Of a DNA stretch of 64,000 nucleotides, positions 44,312 through 52,956 are shown in pieces. A program made the translations under genes and the position numbers. Source of the stretch: Botryobacter ruber (GTDB taxonomy: Bacteria; Bacteroidota; Bacteroidia; Cytophagales; Hymenobacteraceae); contig NZ_QCZK02000024.1 in assembly GCF_003347595.2 (NCBI RefSeq), positions 124,001-188,000 of the forward strand, in the 5' to 3' direction. Each line of letters starts with the position of its first letter. Position 1 is the first letter of the stretch. The notes under the pieces are model-generated. The model worked only from the letters and a program-made list of their open reading frames with translations, did no database searches and was not told the DNA's origin.

Positions 44312-44580
44312 TTCAGCTGTTCACTTCCTGTTAACAAACGGTCTATTTCTTAACCAGATGTTCACAGCTTCTTAACAGGTAAATCATGTACTGGAATATT
44401 TCCGGGAAAAAAGAAGCTTACACCAAGGCGGCCAAAGGTATCAGAGGCGCTGCTTTCGGGGGTACCGGGGTGTTAAAGCAATATTTTGTAACCTGAATTA
44501 ACTGCTTAGCAGTATATACGTTCAATAATCAAAAACCCAAACAACAAACAAAAACAGAACGCTATTTAATCATCAAAACT

Positions 44581-45231
44581 ATGAAGAAGATACTTACCAC
44601 AGTCGCGTTGTTACTGACAGTCGCTTATACAGCCTTTGCACAGGACGAGATTACCGGTCCGAACAAAATGATGCAAAACCACAATTTGTTTAGTGGTACG
44701 GAAGTAACCAACTCCGGCATCGGGATAAAAGCAGGCATAAACCACACGCGGCTCCGCGGCCAGGATTCCGATGCGATGGGCACCCTGAGCGGGCATACCA
44801 ATTTTCATGCGGGCGCGTTTGCCCAGTTCAGTATCACCGATTTTTTCTCTATCATGCCGGAAGTGCTGTATATGCGCCGGGGTTATAAAGTAACCAACAA
44901 CAACACCGATGCCACCTACCGGTTTAATTCCTTTGATGTGCCGCTGTTGTTTGTCTTTAACCCCGTAAACGTCCTGAATATACACTTCGGACCGCAGGCA
45001 GGGTATATTATTGCGGGCAAGAAGGATGGCACCGAGGTAAACATCGATAACTACAACACCTTTAATTATGGTGCGGCAGCAGGCATCGAGGCCCGCGTGA
45101 GCAGGTTCAGAATCGGCGCCCGCTACAACATGAACTTCAATGACCTCCGGGAAAGAAACGACCAGGGAGTGGATATAAACGAAAATGCCAAGCTCCATAC
45201 CATCCAGGGCTACATTGGAGTCGGGTTTTAG
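44581..45231 (+). CDS. PorT-like outer-membrane beta-barrel protein
   Basis: This 216-residue exported protein has a signal peptide ending AFAQ, followed by an eight-strand-like barrel with the pattern GIGIKAGINHTRLRGQ, HAGAFAQFSITDFFSIMPEVLYMRRGYK, LLFVFNPVNVLNIHFGPQAGY and a terminal GYIGVGF. This matches the outer membrane beta-barrel (OMP_b-brl_2/PorT) group, commonly annotated as porin family. It lies 30 bases before the YceI gene, possibly in one transcript. Confidence 0.85.
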   Translation: MKKILTTVALLLTVAYTAFAQDEITGPNKMMQNHNLFSGTEVTNSGIGIKAGINHTRLRGQDSDAMGTLSGHTNFHAGAFAQFSITDFFSIMPEVLYMRRGYKVTNNNTDATYRFNSFDVPLLFVFNPVNVLNIHFGPQAGYIIAGKKDGTEVNIDNYNTFNYGAAAGIEARVSRFRIGARYNMNFNDLRERNDQGVDINENAKLHTIQGYIGVGF

Positions 45232-45261
45232 CAGATTTGGCTAGTATTAACAGGAAAATGT

Positions 45262-45981
45262 ATGCGCAGGCGCAGGCAACAGTTGCAGTATAGCCTTGTA
45301 TGTTGCAAGCTGCTATTGCTGTTGCTTGCCTGCGCCTGCGAAACTTCTATTAAAACCGACGATGCCGAAGTGGGCGAAGCACTGGAAAAGCCCGTTGCCA
45401 TTGCCCCTACCGACGCCTTACAGGTAGATACTGCAAAAAGCGAAGTAACCTGGATAGCCACTAAAATAACGGGCAGGCACAACGGCATATTCCGGCTGCT
45501 GAATGGCGAACTGCAACTTCAGGAAAATAAAATTACAGGAGGAACACTCGTTATTGACATGACCTCGCTACAGGCTACCGACAAATCGATCGGGGTGGAA
45601 GGCAACCGGAAATTAACCGCTCAACTCAAATCAGCCGACTTTTTTGATGTGGAGCTTTACCCGATGGCGGTTTTCGAAATTATTTCGGTAGCACCCTACG
45701 ACAGTACCGCAACAGAAAAGCCAGGCAGGCGCGCCTACAGCGACCTGAAACTTAAAAACCCCACCCACACCATTACCGGTAACCTCGAAATAAAAGGCAC
45801 TGTAAAAAGTATAACTTTCCCGGCCCACATAACCAGTAAGCCGAACGAACTTAAGGCCAGGGCAAACTTCAACATTGACCGCACCAAATGGGGCCTCACC
45901 TACCTCTCCGACCAATCGTTAGGCGATAAAACAATTTATTCGGACGTGAACATCGGATTCGACATTATTGCCAAACCATGA
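45262..45981 (+). CDS. YceI family lipoprotein
   Basis: This 239-residue protein has a signal sequence with a lipobox (LLLACAC, about 20-26). The YceI domain follows: KSEVTWIATKITGRHNGIFRLLNGELQL, GGTLVIDMTSLQATD, LKSADFFDVELYPMAVFEI and FNIDRTKWGLTY. YceI proteins form a lipocalin-like barrel that binds polyisoprenoid-like lipids. The next gene overlaps by 4 bases (ATGA type) if its first ATG is used. Confidence 0.92.
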   Translation: MRRRRQQLQYSLVCCKLLLLLLACACETSIKTDDAEVGEALEKPVAIAPTDALQVDTAKSEVTWIATKITGRHNGIFRLLNGELQLQENKITGGTLVIDMTSLQATDKSIGVEGNRKLTAQLKSADFFDVELYPMAVFEIISVAPYDSTATEKPGRRAYSDLKLKNPTHTITGNLEIKGTVKSITFPAHITSKPNELKARANFNIDRTKWGLTYLSDQSLGDKTIYSDVNIGFDIIAKP

Positions 45982-46031
45982 GGCTGCAACCGCACATGGC
46001 TGTTCTTTACAGTAAACCACACCTGCAGCAT

Positions 46032-46577
46032 ATGAGAAAGCTTCTTTGCCTGCTACTTCTACTCTTATTCACCTTTGCAGCCCATGCACAGCAGGAGGCC
46101 CTGCAGCAGTTTAACACCAAACAGTCCGAGATCTTAAAATTCGGTATGCTGGGGCTGGGCCTGTGGGCGCTGCTCAACATCCTGACCGGCAGCCTCAGCC
46201 TGACCAAAGCCACGCGCAGCAAACGTTATTTCCACCAGATGAACCTGTACTGGAACATCGTTAACATCTGCATTGCCGGTGCCAGCCTGTATTTTATTCT
46301 TTCCGATGATGCCACCCGCTCCATGGCCCAAAGCCTTTCGCTGCACCACTGGTTCAAGAAAATTCTGTACCTGAATGTGGGGCTGGATGTAAGTTATATC
46401 CTGCTGGGGGCGCTGCTGAAGGAGCACTCCCGCAATTCGCCTAAAACCGAACAGTTTACCGGCTGGGGCAACGCCATCGTCCTGCAAGGCCTCTTCCTGC
46501 TCCTGCTCGACCTGGTGCTGACCGCTTTCCTGGAGAAGCTGACGGGTCAGCTGATGCAGCTCGTACCAGCGCTCTAA
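46032..46577 (+). CDS. integral membrane protein, unknown function
   Basis: A product of 181 residues from the ATG at 46032, which gives a typical signal peptide (MRKLLCLLLLLLFTFAAHAQ); an upstream in-frame ATG at 45978 overlapping the YceI stop is less likely. After an exported linker it has about four transmembrane segments (ILKFGMLGLGLWALLNILTG, YWNIVNICIAGASLYFIL, ILYLNVGLDVSYILLGALL, IVLQGLFLLLLDLVLTAFL). I do not recognise a characterised family. It is coupled to the YceI gene. Confidence 0.7.
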   Translation: MRKLLCLLLLLLFTFAAHAQQEALQQFNTKQSEILKFGMLGLGLWALLNILTGSLSLTKATRSKRYFHQMNLYWNIVNICIAGASLYFILSDDATRSMAQSLSLHHWFKKILYLNVGLDVSYILLGALLKEHSRNSPKTEQFTGWGNAIVLQGLFLLLLDLVLTAFLEKLTGQLMQLVPAL

Positions 46578-46628
46578 CAAAACAGAGCCGCACCTGCCCT
46601 GCTGGCTGATGCGGCTCTGTTTTGTTAC
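46576..46628. terminator. bidirectional terminator between convergent genes
   Basis: A perfect 16-bp stem AACAAAACAGAGCCGC / GCGGCTCTGTTTTGTT (46576-46591, 46611-46626). Its left arm overlaps the stop codon of the membrane-protein gene. Confidence 0.92.
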
Positions 46629-46639
46629 TGTAGGGCAGC

Positions 46640-47197
46640 CTACTTCCGGTTATGAATGCCTTCTGCAAACTCCTCGATCATCTTTTTGTTGAAAGCCGGA
46701 ATGTCATCGGGTTTGCGGCTGGTTACCAGTCCCTGGTCCACCACCACCTCCTGGTCAACCCAGTCGGCGCCGGCATTTTTGAGGTCGGTCTGGATGCTGG
46801 GGTAGCTGGTCATTTTGCGGCCTTTTACTTTACCGGTTTCAACCAGCGTCCAGGGGCCGTGGCAGATGGCGGCAATCGGCTTGCCACTCGACAGAAACGC
46901 ATCTACAAACGCCACAGCCGTTTTGTTGGTGCGCAGGTGGTCCGGGTTCATCACGCCGCCCGGCAGCAGCAGTCCGTCGTAGTCGTCGGCTTTGGCGCTG
47001 TCCAGTTTTTTATCCACGTCAAATTTATCGCCCCACTTGGTGTGGTCCCAGCCTTTTACCTGCCCGTCCTGCGGCGAAACAATATGCGTTTCGGCCCCTT
47101 CGGCCTCCAGGGCTTTTTTAGGCTCCGTCAGTTCTACCTGCTCAAAGCCGTTCTCAACTAAAATTGCTATCTTTTTTCCTTTCAGTTTGTCTGCCAT
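46640..47197 (-). CDS. PfpI/DJ-1 family glutamine-amidotransferase-like protein
   Basis: This 185-residue single-domain DJ-1/PfpI protein has the nucleophile elbow Cys112 in PIAAICHGPWTLVE with His113, and N-terminal VENGFEQVEL carrying the conserved glutamate. YDGLLLPGGVMNPDHLR forms the oxyanion strand. Family members act as proteases, deglycases or stress chaperones; the specific activity cannot be told here. It is a stand-alone gene. Confidence 0.93.
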   Translation of the reverse strand: MADKLKGKKIAILVENGFEQVELTEPKKALEAEGAETHIVSPQDGQVKGWDHTKWGDKFDVDKKLDSAKADDYDGLLLPGGVMNPDHLRTNKTAVAFVDAFLSSGKPIAAICHGPWTLVETGKVKGRKMTSYPSIQTDLKNAGADWVDQEVVVDQGLVTSRKPDDIPAFNKKMIEEFAEGIHNRK

Positions 47198-47278
47198 AGG
47201 TCTCGTTCTTAAGGTTTGAAAATGAAAACTTGTGTACTCTGAAGTAACGCACAGGGGCTGGTTTGGTTATTCGAGCAG

Positions 47279-47307
47279 GAGCAGAGGGTATGGTGGCAGC
47301 AGCAGAA
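47279..47307 (-). repeat. dispersed 30-bp motif, copy 15
   Basis: On the minus strand: TTTCTGCTGCTGCCACCA, TAC, CCTCTGCTCCT. A full match in the second block. Confidence 0.87.
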
Positions 47308-47414
47308 ATAAAAAAGCCAAAGCGAAGAACATTATAGCAGGATAAACGTCCGGATAATAGCAGCTTTTCCATAAGAAGCGCTTCAGGTTTCAGATTGCCT
47401 TTACCCGGAAAGCC

Positions 47415-48140
47415 ATGAAAAACAGAATGTTCCTCCTGCAGTTGTTACTGCTTAGCCTGATCAGTTTCCGTGGCCTTGCGCAGGTAAGGCTTGGGGTGCA
47501 GGCAGGCGGCACGTACAGCGATTTCCGGCATGTGCAGGCAGACCGTGAGAATGAGAAAGCGTTAAGAAAAGCGACTTCGCCCATCCCTGGTTTTAGCATA
47601 GGCGTGCTCGCCGGTTACCAGCTGAGCAAAGCGTTCAGCCTCCAGACCGGGTTGAACTGGACCAACAAAGGGGAGCGGTATGAGGACAAGGGAAAAGACA
47701 TGAATGTGGCCTTCGAATACGACCAGAAAACAAGCGTTCACTTTTTAGAAGTACCTGTACAGGCAGCCTGTCATATCAGGAAGTTCCAGGTTGTTGCCGG
47801 TCCTTACATCGGCATCGGAATGCTTGGGCACAGGAAGTCCGAATTTAACGGAACCGTGAACGGTGTTTCCGAAACAAATGAAGAACGGCTCCGGATAAAA
47901 TTCAGGAACACACTGCCGGCAGACTTTGCCCCCGAAAACGGGATACTTTACCAGCGCCGCCTGGACTACGGCCTGAACGGCGGCATCGGGTACCAGGCTG
48001 GTCCGGCTTTACTCCGGGCAACCTACGCCTGGGGCCTGGCCAACTCCCGCACCCGCCTGGAAGGGGATGAAACCTATAAGGATTTCAAAAGTTTTTACAG
48101 GGTGATTGGGCTGTCGGTGGTTTATTGGTTTAAAGAATAA
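47415..48140 (+). CDS. outer-membrane beta-barrel protein (porin family), paralogue 1
   Basis: This 241-residue protein has a signal peptide ending GLAQ, then QVRLGVQAGGTYSDFRH, GFSIGVLAGYQLSKAFSLQTGLNWTNKGERYEDKG, FLEVPVQAACHIRKFQVVAGPYIGIGMLG and LDYGLNGGIGYQAG, the typical repeated strands of PorT-like barrels. The next gene (48229-48960) is a diverged paralogue in tandem. Function unknown; proteins of this type are structural or binding barrels. Confidence 0.82.
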   Translation: MKNRMFLLQLLLLSLISFRGLAQVRLGVQAGGTYSDFRHVQADRENEKALRKATSPIPGFSIGVLAGYQLSKAFSLQTGLNWTNKGERYEDKGKDMNVAFEYDQKTSVHFLEVPVQAACHIRKFQVVAGPYIGIGMLGHRKSEFNGTVNGVSETNEERLRIKFRNTLPADFAPENGILYQRRLDYGLNGGIGYQAGPALLRATYAWGLANSRTRLEGDETYKDFKSFYRVIGLSVVYWFKE

Positions 48141-48228
48141 AAATAAAACATATTAAAATTATACAAAACAAGCCATTTCAGACGTTCTAACAGTACTTTA
48201 AATTTTCTTACACAAAACATCTGAAGCT

Positions 48229-48960
48229 ATGAAAAAGGAACCTTCCCTCCTGCTACTCCTAATGTTCTGCTTTGTTAGTGTTCATTGTTATTCCCAGGTA
48301 AAGCTTGGTATACAGGTGGGGGTAAATTCCAGCCGCATTTCTGCTGAAGCAATCAATCATAATGCAGATAGAGATATTTCTAAGCCTAGGCTTGGCTATA
48401 GCTTTGGCATAATAGCGGAGAATAAACTCAGCGATGCATTTAGCTTGCAGTCTGGATTAGCCTGGACCAATAAAGGGTATAAATTTGGTGATAAAGGAGA
48501 ATCTGTGAATGGATCATATGAATTTAGGAATAACATCTCTTTGAATTATTTAGAGGTTCCGATGCATATAGCATATTCAAAAAGAAATTTTCAGGTTCAT
48601 GCCGGCCCATACGTGGGGATCGGGATACTAGGCAGTGTCAGACACAAAAGCAGTGGTAATAACAATTCAAGCTCTTTTAAAGGAAAGATAAAATTTAGGA
48701 ATACAGTTAATGAAGCTGATTATTTGGAATATTTGGAAGCAAATGATGGAGAATTTGTTGACTTCAGGAGCCGCTTTGATTATGGACTAAACTTCGGGCT
48801 TGGTTACCGGGCTGCGGCCGCATTAATCAGTAGCACTTACTCCTGGGGGATGGCCAATATTATCCCAGCTTCCGGCGATGAGACTGTAACCAGTATAAAT
48901 CCCTACAAAGGACACAATCGTGTATTAAGCCTCTCTGTTGCTTATTTTTTCAAAGGATAA
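48229..48960 (+). CDS. outer-membrane beta-barrel protein (porin family), paralogue 2
   Basis: This 243-residue protein is clearly homologous to the preceding one along its length (QVKLGIQVGVNSSRIS, LSDAFSLQSGLAWTNKGYKFGDKG, NYLEVPMHIAYSKRNFQVHAGPYVGIGILG, FDYGLNFGLGYRA). Its codon use is markedly more AT-rich than its neighbour and most genes here. That suggests recent relaxed selection or acquisition of a related gene rather than a fresh duplication. Confidence 0.82.
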   Translation: MKKEPSLLLLLMFCFVSVHCYSQVKLGIQVGVNSSRISAEAINHNADRDISKPRLGYSFGIIAENKLSDAFSLQSGLAWTNKGYKFGDKGESVNGSYEFRNNISLNYLEVPMHIAYSKRNFQVHAGPYVGIGILGSVRHKSSGNNNSSSFKGKIKFRNTVNEADYLEYLEANDGEFVDFRSRFDYGLNFGLGYRAAAALISSTYSWGMANIIPASGDETVTSINPYKGHNRVLSLSVAYFFKG

Positions 48961-49020
48961 TCAGGTTAGAGCCATACACTCTCATAGCATCTTGAGTAAA
49001 ACAGCAGCACGAATAAATAA

Positions 49021-49054
49021 AACAGCCAATCGTATCACCGATTGGCTGTTTTTG
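49021..49054. terminator. bidirectional terminator between convergent barrel and permease genes
   Basis: A perfect 12-bp stem AACAGCCAATCG / CGATTGGCTGTT (49021-49032, 49039-49050) with T run to the right and A run to the left. Confidence 0.92.
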
Positions 49055-49068
49055 TTCAGAGGAATAAT

Positions 49069-50040
49069 TTAGAAAAACTTCCCGGCCGCCATAAACAAGG
49101 TCCGGAAGCTGACCAAAATAATCACCACACCCACCATAATCAGCATGGTCTTCACCGGGATGCGGCGGGTAAGTGAGGCAGCGATGGGCGCAGCCAGCAC
49201 ACCGCCGATAATCAGGCCGGCAATAATCTGCCAGTGCGTGAGGCCAATCATGGTGATAAACGTGAGCGACGAAGCCAGCGCCACAAAGAATTCAGCCAGG
49301 TTAACAGAGCCGATGGTAAAGCGGGGGTTGTTGCCGCGCACAATCAGGCTCGACGATACAATAGGCCCCCAGCCGCCACCGCCAACCGAATCCATAAAGC
49401 CACCGAAGATAGCCAGCGGTGCGATTTTCTTGGCTTTGATACCATCCTTTTTGGGCACAAACGCCTTGCGCAGGATAATCATACCCAGCACCAGCGTGTA
49501 CGCCGACACCAGCGGCTTAAGAATGTAGTTATATTCCTCCAGCGACGACAGCACATACGCCCCCAGCATAGCGCCCACAATACCCGGCAGCAGCAGGTTC
49601 TGGAACAGCTTGCGGTTTACGTTGCCAAATTTCAGGTGCATGAGCCCCGAGGCGCCGCTGGTAAAAATTTCGGACACATGCACACTGGCACTGGCCGCGG
49701 CAGGCGATACACCGGTAGCAATCAGGAAAGTAGTAGAGCTGACGCCGTAGGCCATGCCCAGCGCCCCGTCTATCATCTGGGCAATAAAACCGCCGAGTAT
49801 GAACAGGAAAATATCGGAAGTCACTTCCTGTTTGATGCCAGCTGGAATGTACTCCAGCACCAGCAGGTGCATATCTGTAAACCAGGCAACGCAGCCAACC
49901 AACAGCAACAAAGTCAGCCCGAACCAAAGGTTCAGCTTTACTCCTTTTTCTTCTGCAGCAGCCACCAAAGCCTCTGCTCCTGTTTCTTGCTGCGGCTCTA
50001 AAACCGTGGCATTGTTAATCTTACTTCCTGAAGCCATCAT
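49069..50040 (-). CDS. TauE/SafE family sulfite exporter-like permease
   Basis: This 323-residue membrane protein has about eight transmembrane segments with two family repeats: FILGGFIAQMIDGALGMAYGVSSTTFLIATGVSPAAASASVHVSEIFTSGASG and AIFGGFMDSVGGGGWGPIVSSSLI. The N-terminus before the first helix is a variable soluble stretch encoded partly by a 30-bp motif copy. The family exports sulfite, sulfoacetate or related anions, or takes up organosulfur compounds. A divergent Rrf2 regulator with cysteine ligands is adjacent, which supports a sulfur-metabolism role by inference. Confidence 0.9.
   Translation of the reverse strand: MMASGSKINNATVLEPQQETGAEALVAAAEEKGVKLNLWFGLTLLLLVGCVAWFTDMHLLVLEYIPAGIKQEVTSDIFLFILGGFIAQMIDGALGMAYGVSSTTFLIATGVSPAAASASVHVSEIFTSGASGLMHLKFGNVNRKLFQNLLLPGIVGAMLGAYVLSSLEEYNYILKPLVSAYTLVLGMIILRKAFVPKKDGIKAKKIAPLAIFGGFMDSVGGGGWGPIVSSSLIVRGNNPRFTIGSVNLAEFFVALASSLTFITMIGLTHWQIIAGLIIGGVLAAPIAASLTRRIPVKTMLIMVGVVIILVSFRTLFMAAGKFF
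49951..49981 (+). repeat. dispersed 30-bp motif, copy 16 (inside coding sequence)
   Basis: TTCTGCAGCAGCCACCA, AAG, CCTCTGCTCCTG: near consensus. It lies within the variable N-terminal codons of the TauE-like gene, antisense to the coding strand, encoding GAEALVAAAEE. Confidence 0.82.
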
Positions 50041-50149
50041 GTTACCTGTTTAGCACTGTTAACTGCCTCTATTCTGAGATCGCAAGATAAACCCTTAATC
50101 TCTATAGAAATTATAGACAAATAGAGTAAAACTTTTTGACACTTCCAAT

Positions 50150-50581
50150 TTATTCTTCTAAAAAGGTATTTATTTTGTCCAGATCGCTTAAAAACGTGGA
50201 ATCCAGGATGTCGGCGGTGGCATCTCTTACCTTCTTCATCACGATCCGTATCTCGCAGGTTGCCTCGTCGATACACTCGTCGCACTTGCGGTAGTAGAGG
50301 TGGCTGACACAGGGAATCGGCGCCAGCGGACCATCAATCATCCGGATAACACTGCCAACCGATACCTCCGCCGGGTTCTTCACCAGCGCATATCCGCCTT
50401 TTTTGCCCCGTACACTTTGCAGCAGCCCGTTTGTTTTCAGGTCTACCAGTATCGCCTCCAGGAACTTACGCGGAATCCGTTCTTTTTCGGCAATGTCAGA
50501 TATCAGGATGAGCCCCTCCTGCTGGTGCCTGGCCAGGTACAGAAGCGCTTTTAAGGCATATTTTGCTTTTTTAGAAAGCAT
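50150..50581 (-). CDS. Rrf2 family transcriptional regulator
   Basis: This 143-residue winged-helix protein has the start MLSKKAKYALKALLYLA and the recognition region AEKERIPRKFLEAILVDLKTNGLLQSVRGKKGGYAL, both typical of IscR/CymR/NsrR relatives. Cysteines C91, C100, C103 and C109 could bind an Fe-S cluster. The start at 50581 is chosen because a promoter -7 box (50605-50612) lies within the upstream in-frame extension. It sits on the same strand as, and 109 bases upstream of, the TauE-like gene and may regulate it and cysteine or sulfur metabolism. Confidence 0.93.
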   Translation of the reverse strand: MLSKKAKYALKALLYLARHQQEGLILISDIAEKERIPRKFLEAILVDLKTNGLLQSVRGKKGGYALVKNPAEVSVGSVIRMIDGPLAPIPCVSHLYYRKCDECIDEATCEIRIVMKKVRDATADILDSTFLSDLDKINTFLEE

Positions 50582-50604
50582 GTTCAGGTTAATGGTTAAT
50601 TTAG

Positions 50605-50612
50605 CAAAGGTA
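50605..50612 (-). promoter_or_regulatory. -7 box of the Rrf2 gene
   Basis: TACCTTTG on the minus strand matches TAnnTTTG, 24 bases before the chosen start codon. The -33 element is weak (GTTG about 24 bases farther). Confidence 0.55.
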
Positions 50613-50741
50613 CAAATAAAACAGGACAACCGTTTCCCGCACCAGTCACTTAGCGCTGCCAAGGACCTCAGGAGCAACCTGCGTGCATCAATTCTGAGTA
50701 GAAAGAACAGCCTGTTATTGCTAATGCTCTGCCTACTACAC

Positions 50742-50749
50742 TACCTTTG
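50742..50749 (+). promoter_or_regulatory. -7 box of the DUF2490 gene
   Basis: TACCTTTG matches the consensus; ATTG at 50717-50720 is a partial -33 at 21-base spacing. It overlaps an upstream in-frame ATG (50747), which therefore cannot be the start. Confidence 0.6.
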
Positions 50750-50788
50750 CCGGTTCAGAAACAACAGCTACGGCTAAGCAGACACCCT

Positions 50789-51526
50789 ATGCGTTATTTT
50801 TTATTTCTCCTGCTTTTTCTACCTTTTGCTGTCCGGGCACAGTCGGGCAGGAATGTAACGCATCAGCAACTGGTCTGGACGCGGTATCAGAACCAGTTGC
50901 AACTTGGCTCCAGATGGGCAATACAATCCGAAGTTGACATGCGTCGTTTCGTATACCACTACAAAATGCACCACCTCGTGATGCGGTCGCAAGGCAGATA
51001 CACCTTTAACTCGCAGGTAGAGGCAGGGGCAGGATTAGTTTACACGCGACAGTATCCGCAGGACTCCAGGTCGGTTAGCGAACTGGTGGTGCCGGAGTTT
51101 CGGGTACAGGCAGATGTTACACTGAAGCAGGCGACAGGGCAGGTGAACCTGCAGCACCGGTACCTGGTGGAGCAGCGCTTTGTACGACGCGTAGTAGCCG
51201 ATGCCCTTGCCAGCGACTACGTTACCAGCACCCGGTTCAGGTACAGGCTACAGGCGGAGGTGCCGCTCTGGAAAGGCGAAAAGCAGAGTTTTCGGGCAAC
51301 TATACATGATGAGGTGATGGTACAAACCAGAGAGGCCGTAAAACGAAATATCTTCGACCAGAACCGTATTTACGCCGGGCTGCGGTGGGGAGTATCGCCT
51401 AAACTGGCTTTTGAACTGGGCTACCTGAAGTGGTACCAGCAACGGTCCTCCGGCGATGACTTTTACAGCAGGGATATCCTGCGGTTCAGCATCTTGCATA
51501 AAGTGCAGTTCTCCGGAGCTAAGTAG
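50789..51526 (+). CDS. DUF2490 family outer-membrane protein
   Basis: A product of 245 residues from the ATG at 50789, giving signal peptide MRYFLFLLLFLPFAVRAQ. The mature part has DUF2490 features: QLVWTRYQNQLQLGSRWAIQSEVDMRRF, barrel strands, QHRYLVEQRF, RFRYRLQAEVPLW, FDQNRIYAGLRW and LELGYL-type ends. Function of the family is unknown; it is predicted to be an outer-membrane barrel. An upstream in-frame ATG at 50747 overlaps the promoter and is rejected. Confidence 0.85.
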   Translation: MRYFLFLLLFLPFAVRAQSGRNVTHQQLVWTRYQNQLQLGSRWAIQSEVDMRRFVYHYKMHHLVMRSQGRYTFNSQVEAGAGLVYTRQYPQDSRSVSELVVPEFRVQADVTLKQATGQVNLQHRYLVEQRFVRRVVADALASDYVTSTRFRYRLQAEVPLWKGEKQSFRATIHDEVMVQTREAVKRNIFDQNRIYAGLRWGVSPKLAFELGYLKWYQQRSSGDDFYSRDILRFSILHKVQFSGAK

Positions 51527-51529
51527 AGT

Positions 51530-51560
51530 ACAGCAGCGGGTGTGGTGGCAGGTGCAGCCA
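51530..51560 (-). repeat. dispersed 30-bp motif, copy 17
   Basis: On the minus strand: TGGCTGCACCTGCCACCA, CAC, CCGCTGCTGT. It lies 3 bases after the DUF2490 stop and before chrA. Confidence 0.82.
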
Positions 51561-51609
51561 GGTTTATTACCGTGTTTTTGACTTTTTTCTATCATCAGTC
51601 TTTCGGCGC

Positions 51610-52956
51610 ATGGATACAAGTACGCAGCATTTTCCGGCTTCACGCCCCGTGAAACCAGGCTTCCGGGAGGCCCTGCTTTTCTGGCTCAAGCTGGGCTTTA
51701 TCAGCTTTGGCGGACCGGCCGGGCAGATTGCCATCATGCATACCTTCCTGGTAGACCAGAAGAAATGGATATCCGACTCCAAGTTTCTGCACGCACTCAA
51801 CTACTGCATGCTGCTGCCGGGGCCGGAGGCGCAGCAACTGGCTACCTACATGGGCTGGCTCCTGCACGGTGTGCGGGGCGGACTGGCGGCGGGTATCCTG
51901 TTTGTGCTGCCGTCGGTGTTCATCCTGCTGGGGCTGAGCATGCTGTACGTAACTTATGGTACCATTCCGTGGGTGGCGGCCCTGTTCTATGGCCTCAAGC
52001 CTGCCGTGGTAGCTATTGTGGCGCTGGCGCTGCTTAAAATCGGCAAAAAGTCGCTGCACAGCCCGTTCCACTACGCGGTGGCCCTGCTCAGCTTTGTAGC
52101 CATTTTCTTCCTCAACATCCCGTTTCCTTACATTATCCTGGGCGCCATGGCGGTGGCGTTTGTTGTCCGTAAACTGCACCCTTCGCTCCTGCAGGAAGGC
52201 AAAGACGGCGTGAGAAGTGCTGCCGATGAACAAAACTACTACATCAACGCATCCAGCAAAGTAGCGGAATCACAACTGGGACCAAAACAGCTCCTGGTAA
52301 GAGGAATTTCCGTGCTGCTGCTGTGGCTGATGCCTTTTGTTCTGTTCTACAGCCTGTCGCGGCACTTTGCTTTCTGGAAGACCCTTTCGCTGTTCTTTAC
52401 CAAAGCGGCCCTCGTTACGTTTGGTGGTGCCTATGCAGTGCTGCCGTATGTGGCGCAGGTGAGCGTTGAAAAACTGCACTGGCTTACGGAGCTGCAGATG
52501 ATAGACGGGCTGGCCCTCGGCGAAACCACTCCGGGACCGCTGGTGATGGTGCTGGTGTTCGTGGGTTTTATGGCGGGCTACTCTACCTACGGCGGTTCGC
52601 TGCTGATGGGCGCGCTGGGCTTACTCACCACCACCTTCTTTACCTTCCTCCCCTGCTTCCTTTTTATCCTGGCCGGCGGACCGCTTATCGAACGCACGCA
52701 TGGCAACGTAAAAGTAAAAGCAATGCTGGGTGTGGTAACGGCAGCTGTGGTGGGCGTGATCCTCAACCTGACGGTTTACTTTGGCCGCGCTGTCGTATTT
52801 CCGGAAAGCTTCCGCTTCCCCGACCTCTTCGCCCTCACCTGGATTATCATTTCGGTGGTGGCGCTATACCGTTTCAAAATTGGCATGATCCCGTGGATTG
52901 GCGTGAGCGCGCTGGCGGGTTTGCTGTATTACCTGGTGACCGCCTATCTTTTTTAA
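51610..52956 (+). CDS. chrA: ChrA family chromate efflux transporter
   Basis: This 448-residue protein has two homologous CHR domains: an N-terminal one with FISFGGPAGQIAIMHTFLV and LPGPEAQQLATYMGWLLHGVRGGLAAG, and a C-terminal one with FTKAALVTFGGAYAVLPYV, GLALGETTPGPLVMVLVFVGFMAGY and FLPCFLFILAGGPLIE. Long-chain CHR proteins export chromate by proton antiport in characterised members. The physiological substrate may also be sulfate-like oxyanions. It is a single gene following the DUF2490 gene by 84 bases. Confidence 0.95.
   Translation: MDTSTQHFPASRPVKPGFREALLFWLKLGFISFGGPAGQIAIMHTFLVDQKKWISDSKFLHALNYCMLLPGPEAQQLATYMGWLLHGVRGGLAAGILFVLPSVFILLGLSMLYVTYGTIPWVAALFYGLKPAVVAIVALALLKIGKKSLHSPFHYAVALLSFVAIFFLNIPFPYIILGAMAVAFVVRKLHPSLLQEGKDGVRSAADEQNYYINASSKVAESQLGPKQLLVRGISVLLLWLMPFVLFYSLSRHFAFWKTLSLFFTKAALVTFGGAYAVLPYVAQVSVEKLHWLTELQMIDGLALGETTPGPLVMVLVFVGFMAGYSTYGGSLLMGALGLLTTTFFTFLPCFLFILAGGPLIERTHGNVKVKAMLGVVTAAVVGVILNLTVYFGRAVVFPESFRFPDLFALTWIIISVVALYRFKIGMIPWIGVSALAGLLYYLVTAYLF

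Larger units (their letters stand above)
44040..44580. other. 541-base intergenic region between divergent genes
   Basis: It includes a consensus-quality 30-bp motif (44173-44204), preceded by CATCAGCACATTT / ATTAGCACATTA repeats similar to 57810-57836, and a cluster of DnaA-box-like sites (44270-44311). Two direct repeats of TGTTCAC and TTCTTAAC follow at 44315-44385. No gene is seen. Confidence 0.5.
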
